A DNA stretch of 64,000 bases from Molossus alvarezi. Taxonomy: Eukaryota; Chordata; Mammalia; Chiroptera; Molossidae. The stretch is taken from contig CM073895.1 in assembly GCA_037176705.1 (NCBI GenBank), forward strand, positions 868,001 through 932,000, written 5' to 3'. Below, piece by piece: positions 42,241-54,659 of the stretch (positions are counted from its first letter, which is position 1; every line of letters starts with the position of its first letter). The notes below the pieces were generated by a model. It searched no databases and was not told the origin of the DNA. It saw only the letters and a list, made by a program, of their open reading frames with translations. The position numbers were made by a program, and so were the translations under genes.

Positions 42241-42396
42241 GGGAGAGAGAGAGAGAGAGAGAGAGAAGCATCGACATGTTTCAACTGGGGCCGGGGACAA
42301 ACTGCAACTGAGGTACGTGCCCTTAGTAGGAACCAAACCCGGGACTCTCTGGTCCGCGGGCTGATGCTCTAACCGCTGAGCCAAACCGGCCAGGGC
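42141..42396 (-). mobile_element. Long-type VES SINE
   Basis: Flanked by TAACTGTAGCTATTTTA and TAACTGTAACTATTTTA. Contains a (GA)n microsatellite (42212-42266). Confidence 0.94.
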
Positions 42397-42558
42397 TAAC
42401 TGTAACTATTTTAAAAGAACAAAATATACTCATTTTTAAGATTTAAAAAGACTAACATCATTCTCGCTAGAATTGCTGGTCATGTTTTTCTCTTAGCTTC
42501 CATATCGGCAGAGTGCGCTCTATACACAACCATTCAGGTACAATGAAAAGTCTTGCTT

Positions 42559-42806
42559 GTCCTGGCAGGTTTGGCTCAGCGGTTAGAGAGTTGGCCCGCA
42601 GACCAATGAGACTCAGGTTCGATTCCAACCAACGGCACGTATCTTGGTTGCAGTTCGTCCCCAGCCCTGGTTGGGGTAGTACAGGAGGCAACCAGTCATT
42701 GTGTCTCTCTCTCCTTCTCTCTCCCTCTCCCTCCCACTCCCACTCTATCTGAAGACAAACAGAAAAATATCCTCGAGTGAGGATTAAAAAAAACCAAAAA
42801 AACAAA
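42559..42806 (+). mobile_element. Long-type VES SINE
   Basis: Flanked by GAAAAGTCTTGCTT and GAAAAGTCTTACTT, one mismatch. Confidence 0.94.
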
Positions 42807-44098
42807 AGAAAAGTCTTACTTACAGTTACTTGCTTTTGCTTTTCTCTTCACTATCCTTAGTCCCCCAAAGCCTTCTGGAAACCCCACCATCAGGCCCCTC
42901 TTGGGTCACAGTCACTGCTAATCTCCGGGAGCTGACTCAGCGCTAACCATCTAATCCACTAAGACGGGTCCTGCTGAGAGGCCTATCTGCTCCTCATGAC
43001 CCACATCTGCACTGGCTCTGATTCAGACCTTCCATTTTGGAAATACTCTGTCGAACTCTAAGTGTCAGAAAGCAAGCAGGTGAGGTGATCCCCCCAACGC
43101 TGGACTGATTCTATGCAGCATCTTTGAGAGTCAGTGTTCGCATGACCTCGTATTCAAGTGCTCACCATGTGCAGCAGGTGCTTCAGGGCCCCTGCTCTGT
43201 GACAGTGCAGCGTGGGCTGTTTCATCCACACCCTGCTGGTCTAGGAAGGACACGTCGGTGGCACGCCCCGCACCCCAAAGGCTGCACACACTCACTACCA
43301 ATGACACTCAGGCTCCAAGTCTGTTGATGTATCAAACAATCACTTCTAGTTCTGGTTCTGCCGCACACAAGGAATACGATTCCCGCCAAACTGTCTCACT
43401 CTGGTGCTCACAGCCAAACCAGAAAGGTGCCCTCGACATCACAGGCTGAGAGCAAATGAACCGAGATAACCGGAAAGTGCGCCATCAGCACTGCTGTGAT
43501 TAGATGACAAAGCGCACCTCTCATCAGGGCAGCGCTCTGCACACCCAGGGCGTTAGCAGTAGGGCAGCCTGGGGACACCTGCACCCTGGCCGCTGCACCG
43601 AGTCCACAGTGCTGGCCTCTGAAACTTCTGAAGGCAGAGCCAGCCCCCCAAGCCCCCAGTGTCACAGGCAGGAGTCCCCGACTTGCTGGCCACCCCAGAG
43701 CCACGTCTCACCCAGGACAAACAAGAGTTCCCAAGAGGGATTAAACCAATTTCACCCTCTTCTGTTCTTCCTTCATTTCCAAATCCAAGTTCACCTCCAA
43801 AATTAAAAGAGTGCAGATCAAAAGGGCACTAGGCAGCCCAGCCCCCTACCATCACACAAGGTTCTAGCAAGACAATGGGCAACAAGGGGTGGTGGACAGG
43901 GACGCCGCCATCTGTTCAGGTGTTCCTGCCAGGGAGGACGCAGTGACAGGCAGTGTGGACCCTCCGTCCAGCATGACTGACCCACAGCCTCTCCTTGCCT
44001 TCAAAGATTCATGATGGTATGTTTAATAAAATGACAGGTCTGAAATTCACTCCACAAGCAAGAAGAGGGAGACAGGCAAGGGCACATTCAGAACAAGA

Positions 44099-44258
44099 TT
44101 GGCCGGGTGCTCAGCCATTAGAGCGTCATTCTGACAGCCATGGTTGAGGTTTCAATCCCTGGTCAAAGCACATATAAGCAGCAACCGATGAATGCATGAA
44201 TGAGTAGAACAAGTTGATGTTTCTCGCTCTCTCTAAAGTCAATAAAAAGATTTTTTAA
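44099..44258 (+). mobile_element. Third-type SINE
   Basis: Shares GAGCGTCATTCTGACAGCCA and ATGAGTAGAACAAGTTGATG with the type at 21801. Confidence 0.8.
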
Positions 44259-44261
44259 ATT

Positions 44262-44466
44262 GTTTTTCTTTATTAATTTTTAGAGAGGAAGAAAGAGGGA
44301 GAGAGAGATAGAAACATCAATGAGAGAGAACTTCGACTGGCCGCCTCCTGCATGCCCCTCACTGGGGATTGGGCCCAAAACTAGGACATGTGCCCCAATC
44401 AGGAATCGAACCTGCGAGTCTTGGTGCATAGGTCAACGCTCAACCACTGAGCCACACCAGCTGGGC
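44262..44466 (-). mobile_element. Short-type SINE
   Basis: Tail-to-tail with the preceding copy; head CCACACCAGCTGGGC at the right end. Confidence 0.93.
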
Positions 44467-44513
44467 TTCCAATATTTAAAAAAAAAAAAAAAGGAAAAGA
44501 AAAAGAAAAATGC

Positions 44514-44738
44514 TCATCTTGGACAGTTTTGCACAGTGGTTAGAGCATTGGCCTGCGGTCCAGAGAGACCAGGGTTCCGTTCCCGCTAAGGGCACGTACC
44601 TCGGTTGCAGTTTGTCCCCGGCCCTGGTTGGCAACCAGTCGATGTGTCTCACATCGATGTTCCTCTCTCTTCCTCTCTCTCCCTTTCGCTCTATCTAAAG
44701 ACAAATGCAAAAATGTCCTCGGGTGAGGTTAAAAAAAA
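44514..44738 (+). mobile_element. Long-type VES SINE
   Basis: Slightly changed head (CATCTTGGACAGTTTTGCAC), CpG-rich body, end GTCCTCGGGTGAGG. Confidence 0.92.
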
Positions 44739-44867
44739 TAGATGCTCCAAGACAGGAAGGAAGAAAAGAGGAAGATTAAACAAAATTGGCAAAATTCTGT
44801 AAATGTTGGAGCTGTGTGATTACATGATATTGTGTTACCTATGTTTGAACATTCCCCATACATTTTA

Positions 44868-45053
44868 AAATGTTTTTATTGATTTTTTGAGAGAGGAAGG
44901 GGGAGAGAGACAGAAACATTGATTAGCCGCCTCCTGCACACCCCCTCTTGGGAACCAAGCCTGAAACCCGGGCATTTGCCCTGACTAGGAACTGAAGAGG
45001 ACCTCTCAGTCCATGGGACGACGCTCAATCCATTGAGCCACATCGGCTGGCCA
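44868..45053 (-). mobile_element. Short-type SINE (older)
   Basis: TTTTATTGATTTTTTGAGAG, GCCGCCTCCTGCACACC body and CCACATCGGCTGGCC head. Confidence 0.9.
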
Positions 45054-46230
45054 ATCTCAATACATTAAAAAAAGGAAAAAAAAAATCAGTATTTCTTGGT
45101 ATTGCAGGCTGTCTGAGGTAGTGGTCAGTTTTGAGAGGGACAGAGCAGTTAAGAGCCCCGAAACCACACTGTGCAGGCGTCCCAGGCGCGGGGTTGGTTT
45201 CTGTCCAGAGCTGACCCCTTTGGGTGCACATGACCCATTATGCCTCTGTTACTCAGGGGCTGAAGGCCTGGCAGCAGACACCTGCACGGTGTGGTCCCAG
45301 ACACAAAGAGTAAAACAAACCATTTCTTAAGACCCCACCCACCTGCAGAGCTGTGCCTGACCGGGAGGCAGCAAACCGACACCTGCAAACCCAAACTCAG
45401 CTCTGGACTCCATTGCTCAGAGGCACTATTCAGTTCCCTTCTCGTCAAGTTATTCACAGGCTCTAGGCAATGTCACATTTAAATATTACTATAGAGAACT
45501 CACATTTAACAACATATTAAATCTGGTAAGGAAGAAGTACATTACTCAAAGCTTAAAAATTCCAAACATACAAACTTCAAATATACTGTTATTGTACTAA
45601 ATAGTTTAAAACTCGGACTTTAAACTGTGAGTACTGGTCTGCCTCTTTAGAAACCAGAAGGGAGCTTGAACTCAGGCTACCTCCTATCCTAGCTAACAAA
45701 ACCCACACAAGACCTCCACGGGAGCCTAGGGGAAGGTGAGCCCAGCCTCCTGCTCCTCGAGCTTTGGGAACGTCCTGTCGTCTCCCTTCCTCCCGGTGGA
45801 GCTCCAAAGTCTGCTCCCAGCCCTCCACGCAGGATGCAGCTCACCCTGAGGTGTCTCTTCCAGCTGAGATCGCACCTGTGCGCGGGTTTCCCTTCCCACC
45901 TGGAGGCAGCAGCCAGGTGGGCTGTGACAACACAATCCCTGCCTATAGGGTGCGGCACACCTTCGGGTGATCCGGTGAGAGAACAACTCATGCCCAGGAA
46001 CCGACATCTTATCCGTGGGGGCAGAGCCGTCCCAAGCTGTTCCTCTCAAAACTGTCCGAAACCTCGGAGAGCCTGCAGTCTGCATCCGCTCCAGACATTC
46101 AGAAGGTAAAAGCATGGCTCATACTCATCGAAGTGTTTTAATTTCTTCTGAATTACAATGATTTCCCCCAGACAGCTGTGGTTCTTCAACATCCACTCAC
46201 TTCTACTGAGCAGCCTGTTTGCTTTTTCTT

Positions 46231-46464
46231 TTGTTTATCCTCACCTGAGGACATTTTTTCATTTTTTGTTCAGATAGAGTGGGAGGGAGAGAGAGAGAGA
46301 GAAATATCGACGTGAAAGGGACACATCGAGTGGCTGCCACCCGCACGACCAACCAGGGCTGGGGACAAACTGCAACCGAAATATGTGTCCTTAGCGGGAA
46401 CCAAACCTGGGTCTCTCTGGATCGCAGGCCAACACTCTAACCGCTGAGCCAAACCAACCAGGGG
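46231..46464 (-). mobile_element. Long-type VES SINE
   Basis: Perfect 14-base target duplication GTTTGCTTTTTCTT at 46217-46230 and 46466-46479. Confidence 0.96.
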
Positions 46465-47254
46465 TGTTTGCTTTTTCTTCAGGCAAGTGTCCGGTTTGAG
46501 CCCAAATAACCAATTCTTCCTTTCTAAAAAACTGGCAGCACCCTTGGTTTCACTCTACCAACACCTTATTCACTTCACCCCATTTACAGAGCACCTCCTA
46601 CACACTGGTGAAAGAGACACACCCGCTCCCTGTCGCCAGGAGCAGGTCCCAGAGAGGGGAAGGACCCCCTCCCTCCCCTGGCCCGCCTGAGAATGAGGAG
46701 GTGACTGATCCACAACTGGCTCCGTGGTCAGAGCTGGGACCCAGGGGCACTCGCTGTGTCACATCATGTGTCACCACCACCCCTGGAGCAGGTCCTACAA
46801 GTGTCCACACGGTGATGGGGGGAAATGAATCACAGCCTGCCCAAGGCCACGATTCTGACGGGCCTCCGAGCGAGGTAGGCCAGGCCCGGAGCAGCACCTG
46901 AGGAAAGAACTCCCTTCCTCGGCCAGCGGCTCCTGCGACACTCCCCCAGGACGGCTCTGGCTGCGATGCGCGAAGTCTGCCTGAAGCCACTGTCTTGCAG
47001 GTGGAGAGCTCTCTCTGCAGGAGGACGGCACATGGCCTGGTCCTTTCCAGGGGCAGCACTAACTGTCCCAGCTGAGCCAGGTCAGGTGAGCTGCTCACTG
47101 GGGAAGAGCCTCTGGATACCGGCCCCAGCTCCACTCACGAGGCCCAGTGCCCAGCTCAGCTCAGCTCCTGGATCGCTCTGCTGCCCGGCACTGCCAGTGC
47201 AAGCCACACACGGAACTGTGTTTTCCGGTAGCCAGAATAAGAAGTAAACAAGCA

Positions 47255-47449
47255 GCTCTGGATCGTCGGCTCATAAACCAATGAGTCGCGAGTTCAAGTA
47301 CGGTCAAGGGCATGTTTGTCACCAGCCCGGGTTGGGGTCATGCGGGAGGCAACCAGTCAGTGTCTCTCTCTCACATCAATGTTTCTCTCTCTCCCCTTCC
47401 CACTCTATCTGAAGATAAACAGAAAAATATCGAGAATTAAAAAAAAAAA
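47255..47449 (+). mobile_element. VES SINE, 5'-truncated
   Basis: Begins within the head (GGATCGTCGGCTCATAAACC); CCTCGGGTGAGG is lost from its tail. Confidence 0.88.
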
Positions 47450-48459
47450 GTAAACACACAGGTTAACGTTAAGTTTAGTAAAACAGGTATTCAATTCAGT
47501 ATATCAGAAATGTCATTCCAACATGTAATCAACATAAAACAATCCTAAAGGAGGTGTTTCTTATTTGATTTGGACTAGCCTCATTTCAAGTGCTCAGCTG
47601 GCATACAGCAGCTGCCATCACGGCCACCGGGGCACCATGGTGCCAAGCCCTTCCTGGTCCCCATCACACCGCAGATGCTCAGCTGGGGGATGACTCACAG
47701 AAGCGCCTTTCTGGAGGAGGCAGTAGGCTAGGCCCTCTCTGCACAAGACTGACCCGTGTTCCCAACTCAGGAACCAAGAAAGATGAGGTGCTCTTCCCTG
47801 GCTCCCAGGTCACCTGACGAGTCAATGCACCACCCTACCAGACGCTGGCACCTGGAGAGAACAGCAACTGCAGGGGCAGGTCACAAAACACGAACAGAGT
47901 GGCAGCTCAGGGAATGGGTGAAAAGACAGGAATGCCCAGTGTCACGAAAGCAGGGCTGAGGTCTCCTCACCTGTCACCTTTCCCCTGGAGCCACAGGAAA
48001 TAGCTTGGGACCCTCTCTGGTCTGGTCACCAGCTGCTCTTCTCTGTTGCACCTGACCTTGTTGGCCTGTGGCCTCTTTGCTTCAGGGCTGAGCACAGAGC
48101 CCAACACGTACTTGGTGATCAAAACACATTCAATAAATCCAACCCCTTCACACCCACTGAGGCCAAACACCAAGTTCTACTTCACTCACCTCAGAGCCTA
48201 ATGTCACACAGCTGATACAGCCAAGGGACACAAGGCACACACCCAGAATGAAGGTTGGACGGAGTGCTGGGGACTGGAAATGCGACCTCCACATGCCTGA
48301 CGGGCCATGAGCCCGAGTTCCAGGGAAATTTGCTCTCTGCTGTGGGGCTGCATCCCAGCACGTAGACCATCTGTGCTTCTACACTGACACCCTGCAATCT
48401 CAGGACACTGCTGGCCCCACACAGCCAGCTAAGCGGGACCTGCTGGCTAGAGGTAGTAA

Positions 48460-48640
48460 GGTTGCATGTGGTTGGGGGTCGTATGTCTGGGGTCCAGGCC
48501 CGCCCCTCTCTCTTTACGAGGTGGCCTCCACTAAGTCCCTAACCATTCTCTGCCTTTGTTTTTTGGTGTGAAAGTGGAGACAGTAACAGTACCACCTCTA
48601 GTGCTACAAGGACTCAACCAAGAATCCACACAAGGCCCTG
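48460..48640 (+). mobile_element. MIR-like SINE
   Basis: TCCACTAAGTCCCTAACCAT, TGTGAAAGTGGAGACAGTAA and AGGACTCAACCAAG match the body of MIR in order. Confidence 0.5.
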
Positions 48641-48654
48641 GAAGCCTGCCTGAC

Positions 48655-48715
48655 TGCCCTAGCTGCTGTGGCTCAGTGGCTAGAACAGGAATAGAGTTTC
48701 AATCTCAAATGACTG
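48655..48715 (+). mobile_element. SINE head fragment
   Basis: Only the head resembles a SINE (GCCCTAGCTGCTGTGGCTCA); no body follows. Confidence 0.4.
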
Positions 48716-48949
48716 AGAATGACCTCCCACTTCACTTGTCACATGCCTACCCTTTCGCAGAAATCAAGACCATGGTCACAGTGGCAACCAGGTAGAGTGT
48801 AAGTGAAGTGAACACGCACCAGTGGGCCCTCTGAAACCACCAGCACAATCAGGACAGCGAACACACCAGCCCCGTCTCCTGCTGCTCTTCTGTAATGCCA
48901 CTTCCACCCCAGCAGCACCCCTCTGCTTTCTGCCACTAACACGAGTCGG

Positions 48950-49600
48950 TGTTTCCTAGAACTGCACCTACACAGACTTGCTCACTCAGCATTCCTGAGA
49001 TTCACCCGTGGATCTGTGTGTATGGCCTTCACCTAGGACGGGGGCTGGAGCACACACACGGGACAAGGGCTAACACTGTAAGAAATCGCCGGCTGTTTTC
49101 AGCGTCTTCTCTTCAGTCATGAACAGACACGCAGCAAGGGTCCCAGGCAGCACAGACGTGCAGGTCCCATCTCTGTATGTGCTGTGCTGAAGTGTCTGCT
49201 CAGTCATCTGCATTTTTACTGGGTGGTTCGCTTCTCAACGCTGAGTTCTGAGAGCCCCCACTTGCTCTGAACACAGGTCACCTCAAAAACAGGCGATCTG
49301 CTCACCTTTCCTGCCAGGCTGCAGCTTTTCCTTCTCCTCACATGTCACAAAGGAGCAGACATTTTCAATCTGAATGAGTCCCGTCCATAAATGGTCCCCT
49401 ATGGGCCGTCTCTGACGTCACGGTTAAAAGCCTGTCCGATGAGAGCCGTGATGATGTCAGTGCCCTGCAGCGTGTTCCGGCGTTAGGCTCGCACGTGGCT
49501 CTGATCCACTGTGTCCATTTTTGTCCATGGTGTCAAGTTCAGCCTTTGCATACGATGCCCAATTGTTCAAATACCTAATTCGTTCAATTTAGTTTTGCTT
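48950..49600 (-). mobile_element. Old L1 3' region, reverse
   Basis: Phrases such as TGTCCATTTTTGTCCATGGT with GATGCCCAATTGTTC, and CTGCATTTTTACTGGGTGGT, match the reverse complement of old L1 3' sequence. Strongly diverged; borders approximate. Confidence 0.45.
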
Positions 49601-49631
49601 TTCAATTTTAAATCATTTTAATTTTAAAGAG

Positions 49632-49698
49632 ACAATGTGATGTAGCAGCTAATAAGAATATGGGTTTGGAATCAGACAGACCTGGGTTTACAGTAAGG
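49632..49698 (+). mobile_element. MIR head fragment
   Basis: ATGTGATGTAGCAGCTAATA and GGAATCAGACAGACCTGGGT match the tRNA-related head of MIR. It is interrupted by the SINE starting near 49705. Confidence 0.6.
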
Positions 49699-49704
49699 TT
49701 TATA

Positions 49705-49987
49705 TTTTTAAATTTTATTTTATTTTTTCTTTATTGATTTTAGAGAGAGGAAGGGAGAAGGAGAGAAAGAAACATCGATGAGAGAGAATGACGACTGGCC
49801 GCCTCCTGCACGCCCCCCACTGGGGATCAGGCCCACAACCTGGGCATGTGTCCTAATAGAGAATCAAACCGGCGACCTCTTGGTGCGTGGTCGCTGGTTC
49901 AACGGCTGCGCCACACCGGCTGGGATCATATCTGCGACCTCTTAGTGCACAGGAGGGTGCTCAACCCCTGCGCCACAGCAGCTGGGC
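49705..49987 (-). mobile_element. Short-type SINE with doubled head
   Basis: Normal body and head up to GCCACACCGGCTGGGA (49910-49925), then a second head-like segment from GCGACCTCTTAGTGCAC to GCCACAGCAGCTGGGC. It interrupts a MIR. Confidence 0.85.
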
Positions 49988-50353
49988 TGGGACTTCTTCT
50001 GATTCATGTGGCCTTACCTTTATCTGTATTATCTGCTCTTACTCCAACTAAGATTTGATTTGGGAAAGGGCTCTCTTGCTTCCTAGTGAAAGAAATTGAA
50101 GAAATACCACTCTTATCCAGAATGTGAGCCACAGCTCTGGGACCCTAACCCTCCCTGCTGAGCACTGGACAACACCTTTGAAGAAACATCGAACATAAGA
50201 AAACACCCCCCTCAGAATCAATTTGTCTGAAAACCAACTTTGGGCTTAAAAACAGAGATGGGCAAAAACAGGTTATTAAAAAGAAAAACAGAACCTGAAG
50301 AAATGTAAATACTGTACTTGAAAACTGATATGAATTAATAACATCAAAATTAC

Positions 50354-50402
50354 CTTAATTCAGAAGTGCTTCTGGTCTGGCCTCCGATTCATGTAAAACT
50401 GT
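50354..50402 (-). other. GNB1: Probable GNB1 exon 2 (5'UTR)
   Basis: A 49-base segment is bounded by a good acceptor (CTATGTTGCAG) and donor (AAG|GTAATT) on the gene's strand. It contains ACATGAATCG and GAAGCACTTCTGAATTAAG, sits in repeat-free DNA, and lies between the coding exons and the missing promoter. GNB1 is known to have noncoding 5' exons. An ATG inside it (ATGAATCGG) would open a short upstream frame, which continues into exon 3 unless stopped by the TGA or TAA near the exon end. The call rests on splice signals, not on a direct match. Confidence 0.6.
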
Positions 50403-51219
50403 CTGCAACATAGAGCAAGCGAGAGGGGGAGAGAGAGAGAATGCATTAACACTGTGCTCAGGTATGAGGCACGAGCTACTACACTTATGAGCTCGGAACC
50501 CCCTCCCTGTCACCATTTCTCACCTTAAATCACTTTCCTTAGTACTCAGTATTAATTTAATATTTAGTTCTTCAGTGGTGGTGGGGAGTATCTAATCTCA
50601 ATTTTTTTTTTTTTAAATCCTTACAAATGCCCCAGAGAAAATACCCTGAGTTAAACTGAAGGCTGTTAGAATCCGGCTACTAGAAAAATCACAATGACAA
50701 CAGAAAAAAGTTCACTGCAACTCAAGAAGCTTCTCAGAAGAATCTCACCCAGATTCCCTTCCCCATCCCACAGGCAGAGGATCGCATCTGATTCTCACAG
50801 AAGCCACTGGCCAAGTGCTGCCTAACTGCGGGCAAGTCCACATGGGAACACGTCCAGCCCCCCTGCTGCACGAAGCCCCACAGCTTGGCCTGGAGTCTAG
50901 GACGGAGTCTGGGGGACCAGCATACACAACACAGCCAGATCAAAAGTATGTTAACTCTAGGTTCTGCAGAAATATCTGCTGTTCTTTCCCCAAAACTTTC
51001 AAATCATTTAAATATGTCTTAGCAATCTCTCCAAATTTAACTGTGTGAAAAGACCACTTTGGGGTGTTTCACAGGTTACCCCCACCTGTGGATGAACTCA
51101 GTTTTGTGAGTCTACGAACCCCTGTCCACACATCTGGTCTTGGGACAGGAGAGGCATCAAGACACTGACATGTGAGCTGTGAATTCTAAGGCATTTATCT
51201 TACGCAAGTGTCTTATTCT

Positions 51220-51780
51220 GGAATTATGCTGCTTATGTCGTACTTTTCCCCTGGCAGTGAAAGTGGGCGTTGGAAGAAAACAGGTTGGTGGTCCCTCAAA
51301 ATATTAAAACAGGATTTCCTTGACCCAGCCACCTCACTTCCAAGTATACACAAAGCAGGACTGAAACAGAACGAAATGTGTACACGTATGTCCACAGCAG
51401 CCCCAAGAGGGCAACAGTCCAAACGTCCACCAGTGCAGAACAATCAAAATCGCACGGTACCCCCGCGGTGGAATACTATACGGTCATAAACGGGTCGAGC
51501 ATGGACACACCACCACACAGACGATCCCTGAAAACATGATGCTACATGAAAAAGACGGGCACATGTTGCATGACTGCACCTACACAGATACCAGAACATG
51601 CAGGTGCAGACAGATGCAGTGGTTGCCAGAGGCCCTGCGTCACATGTGGAGTGAAGAAATGCTCACGGGCACAGCAAACTTTCTGGGGTGACGAAAACAT
51701 TCTGGAATCAGGTAGAGGTGGTGGCTGCTCAACACTGTCAATATGCCGCTGAACTGTTCACTTTAAAATGGTTGTTAGTG
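51220..51780 (+). mobile_element. Old L1 3' end
   Basis: Contains AAAATATTAAAACAGGATTT, CCAAACGTCCACCAGTG, TGGAATACTATACGGTC and GAACTGTTCACTTTAAAATG, in the order found at the end of L1M elements. A SINE (51783) sits at its 3' end. Confidence 0.85.
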
Positions 51781-51782
51781 CT

Positions 51783-52036
51783 GCCTGGCCAGCGTGGCTC
51801 CGTGGTTAGAGCGCTGCCCGCCCCCCCACCACACACACACACAGAAGGGTCTTAGGCTCGATTCTCTGTCAAGAGCACATGCCTGGGTTGCAGGTTCAAT
51901 CCTTGGCCCTGGTCAGTGTCATGTGGGAGGCAACCAATCAATGTCTCTCTCACATCAATGTTTTTTCCCTCTCTCCCTCTTCCCTTTCACTCTATCTAAA
52001 ATTCAATGGAAAAATATTCTTGGGTGAGAATCAGCA
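51783..52036 (+). mobile_element. Long-type VES SINE (older)
   Basis: Head GCCTGGCCAGCGTGGCTCC; a C-run and (AC)n (51818-51842) have expanded inside the head. Confidence 0.9.
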
Positions 52037-52105
52037 AAAAAATTAAATAAATAAAATAAAAAGAAGGGAGGAACAGGAAAAAGGGCCATTAAAGATGGTT
52101 AACGG

Positions 52106-52289
52106 CCCAGCCAGTGTGGTTCAGTGGTTGAGCATCGTCCCTGCACTACGAGGTTGCTGGTTTGATTTCTAGTCAGAGCACATGCCCAGGTTATGGGCCA
52201 AATCCCTAGTGAGGGGTGTGCAGGAGGCGGCCAATCGATGTTGTCTCTCATTGATGTTTCTATCTCTCCCTCTCTCTCTAAAATAAAAA
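52106..52289 (+). mobile_element. Short-type SINE
   Basis: Flanked by AAAGATGGTTAAC on both sides (52092-52104 and from 52291). Confidence 0.95.
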
Positions 52290-53639
52290 AAAGATGGTTA
52301 ACAAAAACCACACCATCTGTGGGAACCAGAAGGTGGAGGCCACAGAAATTAATCAGGGCTCACCTCCTCAAGGGGAGTGCTTCACAGTGCACACCATGGC
52401 TTCAATGGAATGGTCAAGGTCAAAAGCAGAGAATCCCGCCCCCAGCCAGGCAGATACCTGTTCCGTGGTGGCTGCCCTGTCACTGCAAGATATTCAGCAG
52501 CACCACTTTCCCTGTTGTGCCAACCAAAAATGTCTCCAGGCACCACTTGATGTCCCTAGGGGCCCAGGTGAGAGCTACTCATTTTAGGTGATTATCACAA
52601 TTACCCCAACCTCCAAATACAAACCCTTTGGGTTTTCCACATGAAGAGGCAGGCAGGAATAACAAAAATAGCAAGAAAACCGTATCCCACTTTGCTAACT
52701 CCAATGCCTAGATTGCCTTGTGGCTCTAGACATGACACAAAGTCCAGCCCCTGGTCTTTGGAAGAAGCAACAGGGAGCCAACGTCCTGCCCTCCAGCCCC
52801 TGCAGCTGGTCACGGGGGTGGTGGGATCGGGGAGGTGCGCATCAAACCACCTTAGCCTCTCAGCCAGGACTCATAGTATCTTGGTTCAATCCTGAATCTG
52901 AAAAAAAGGGCATGAAGACATTTGGGGGGAAACTGAAGAAATGTGAATGTGGGCTTGCCTCAGGCACTGCTGGGTCAGTGTTGCCCCTATGGGGGGTAAA
53001 GGTCAGGCTGCAGGTGTAAAGAATCAACAATGACATCAGTATCAATGAAGTGGGTCCCCCCAGACAGCACAGGGAGGGAGACAGAAAATGGCCCTGAAAA
53101 GTCACAAATCACTACATCCTGGGGAAGGCAAGAGCGCTCACCGACCCCTTGTTTTGACTTCCTATAGCTTCAAATTATTCAAAATTAAGTTTGGGAGAAG
53201 GGAATAGTAAAGTCAACAAAGGGCAAACGATTTTTTTTTTAAATGTGCCTTTGAAGTTATTAAACACAAATGGAATGATTTAAAGTCAGAGAAAACGGCT
53301 GCAGCTCACAATCACTCCCTGACTGCCCCTCAGACACACATAAGGCTCTACAGCAGCGGAAACACTCAGCACCCTCACGACTGAACGACACGCTCAGTGC
53401 ATTTTTAGTTGCGTGTCCCTTCAAAAACAGATGAAGAACTATTTCATTTTTAATTTTCACATTCACTTGATTTTCCTCCTCTAGTGCTCATGTTTCTCTC
53501 CCTCGGGATGCCAGATCCTCTCCAAGGGCTGCTCTCAGTCCTCAGGTCTTCTCCACTGTTTCTGTCCCAGGCTCCTGAGTCTCTCCTCCTCCTGCCTACT
53601 TTGAAGCCAATGTGCTCATCTTCAGTGTCTAGCTTGGTG

Positions 53640-53850
53640 AGACTTCTGCTTTCTGTAAGCTTTTAATTCTATACATTTCCCTGTAAGCACTGCTGTGTCC
53701 CACACGTTGCGTTGTTTGTTTTAACTTTCATTCAAATTAAAAGATTTTCAAATTTCCCTTCTGATGCCATCTCTGACTTGTCTGATTTCCAAATACCTGG
53801 GGATTTCCTGGCTAGAGTTCTGTCATGATTTCTAACTGAGCCCACAGTGG
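53640..53850 (-). mobile_element. L1 ORF2 fragment, reverse
   Basis: On the minus strand the text reads like the ORF2 region before the A-rich section (protein words RKSPGIWK and EGKFENLL). Phrases such as TTTCCAAATACCTGGGGAT appear on the plus strand. Degraded. Confidence 0.55.
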
Positions 53851-54659
53851 TCACCACCACGGGTCCAGCCGTCGAGCAGTTCTGGGGCCTGGCCGTCCCC
53901 CAGGCTGCTCCATTACTGTGCCTCTTGACCACGGGGCACTTTCTGTGCAGCTCACCATTTTCATGGAGAACCAGAGCAAGAGTGACAGAAACTGGAGGAA
54001 ACAGCATCTGTGCCCGGGCACGGCACCCTCCGCAGTTGATCTGGTCTTTAGCCAAGTTGTCTGGGTGTTTAACCCTCAGAGCGCTCCAGGTTCCATATTC
54101 TCCAAAGGAAAGCTGGTTAACTAACCTTGAAGGTGCTAGAATGTTTTTCTCAAAATTGCTGGCCAAAGAAGAAGTGGACTTCTCACACCTTCTCCCAAGC
54201 TGGAAGCCAGGCAAAAAAGCAAACCATGGCACTTCCGCTCAGAACTCACCTCCACGTGTAGATGAAACAACTCACTTCATTGTGCAGAAGGTGAGTGTCC
54301 GTCCCAGGGGCATGGACAGACACGTGTGCTAGCAACACAAGGAATACATCCCAATGCAAAACAGTTTTGGCTAACCCTAAATGCTGACTAATAATTTCTA
54401 AACGTGTTCAGTTTTTTTTTGTTTTTTGTTTTAAATATCCTGTACTCTGCTTTGTTTGTTGAATTTTTTTAAAAAGACACTTCACTGTGGTTTACATATA
54501 GGACACAGTGAATCTTTCAGGGAATATCTTAGAAATTTTTTGTTTTGCAGAAAAATACCACTATGCAATATGCCCTGAAAAGACCTTTCCAACTTTCTCC
54601 CAACAAAGGTTCTGCCCAGGTGACTAGCTCAAATTGTGCAATAAAAAAGTAACTTTGGC

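Larger units (their letters stand above)
38868..50353 (-). other. GNB1: GNB1 intron 2
   Basis: An 11.5-kb intron in the 5'UTR. It contains at least 13 SINEs, MIR-like pieces near 48460-48640 and 49632-49698, and an old L1 antisense to the window (about 48950-49600). Unique-looking blocks lie at 39290-40500, 42820-44095, 45060-46200 and 46480-47250. Confidence 0.75.

Noticed and set aside
46598..47134. 178-codon minus-strand frame in intron 2
   Set aside because: No recognisable domain, no splice context, composition like random GC-rich DNA.
53732..54232. 166-codon minus-strand frame
   Set aside because: Its C-terminal part is L1 ORF2-like and the rest is unrelated; it is a fragment, not a gene.
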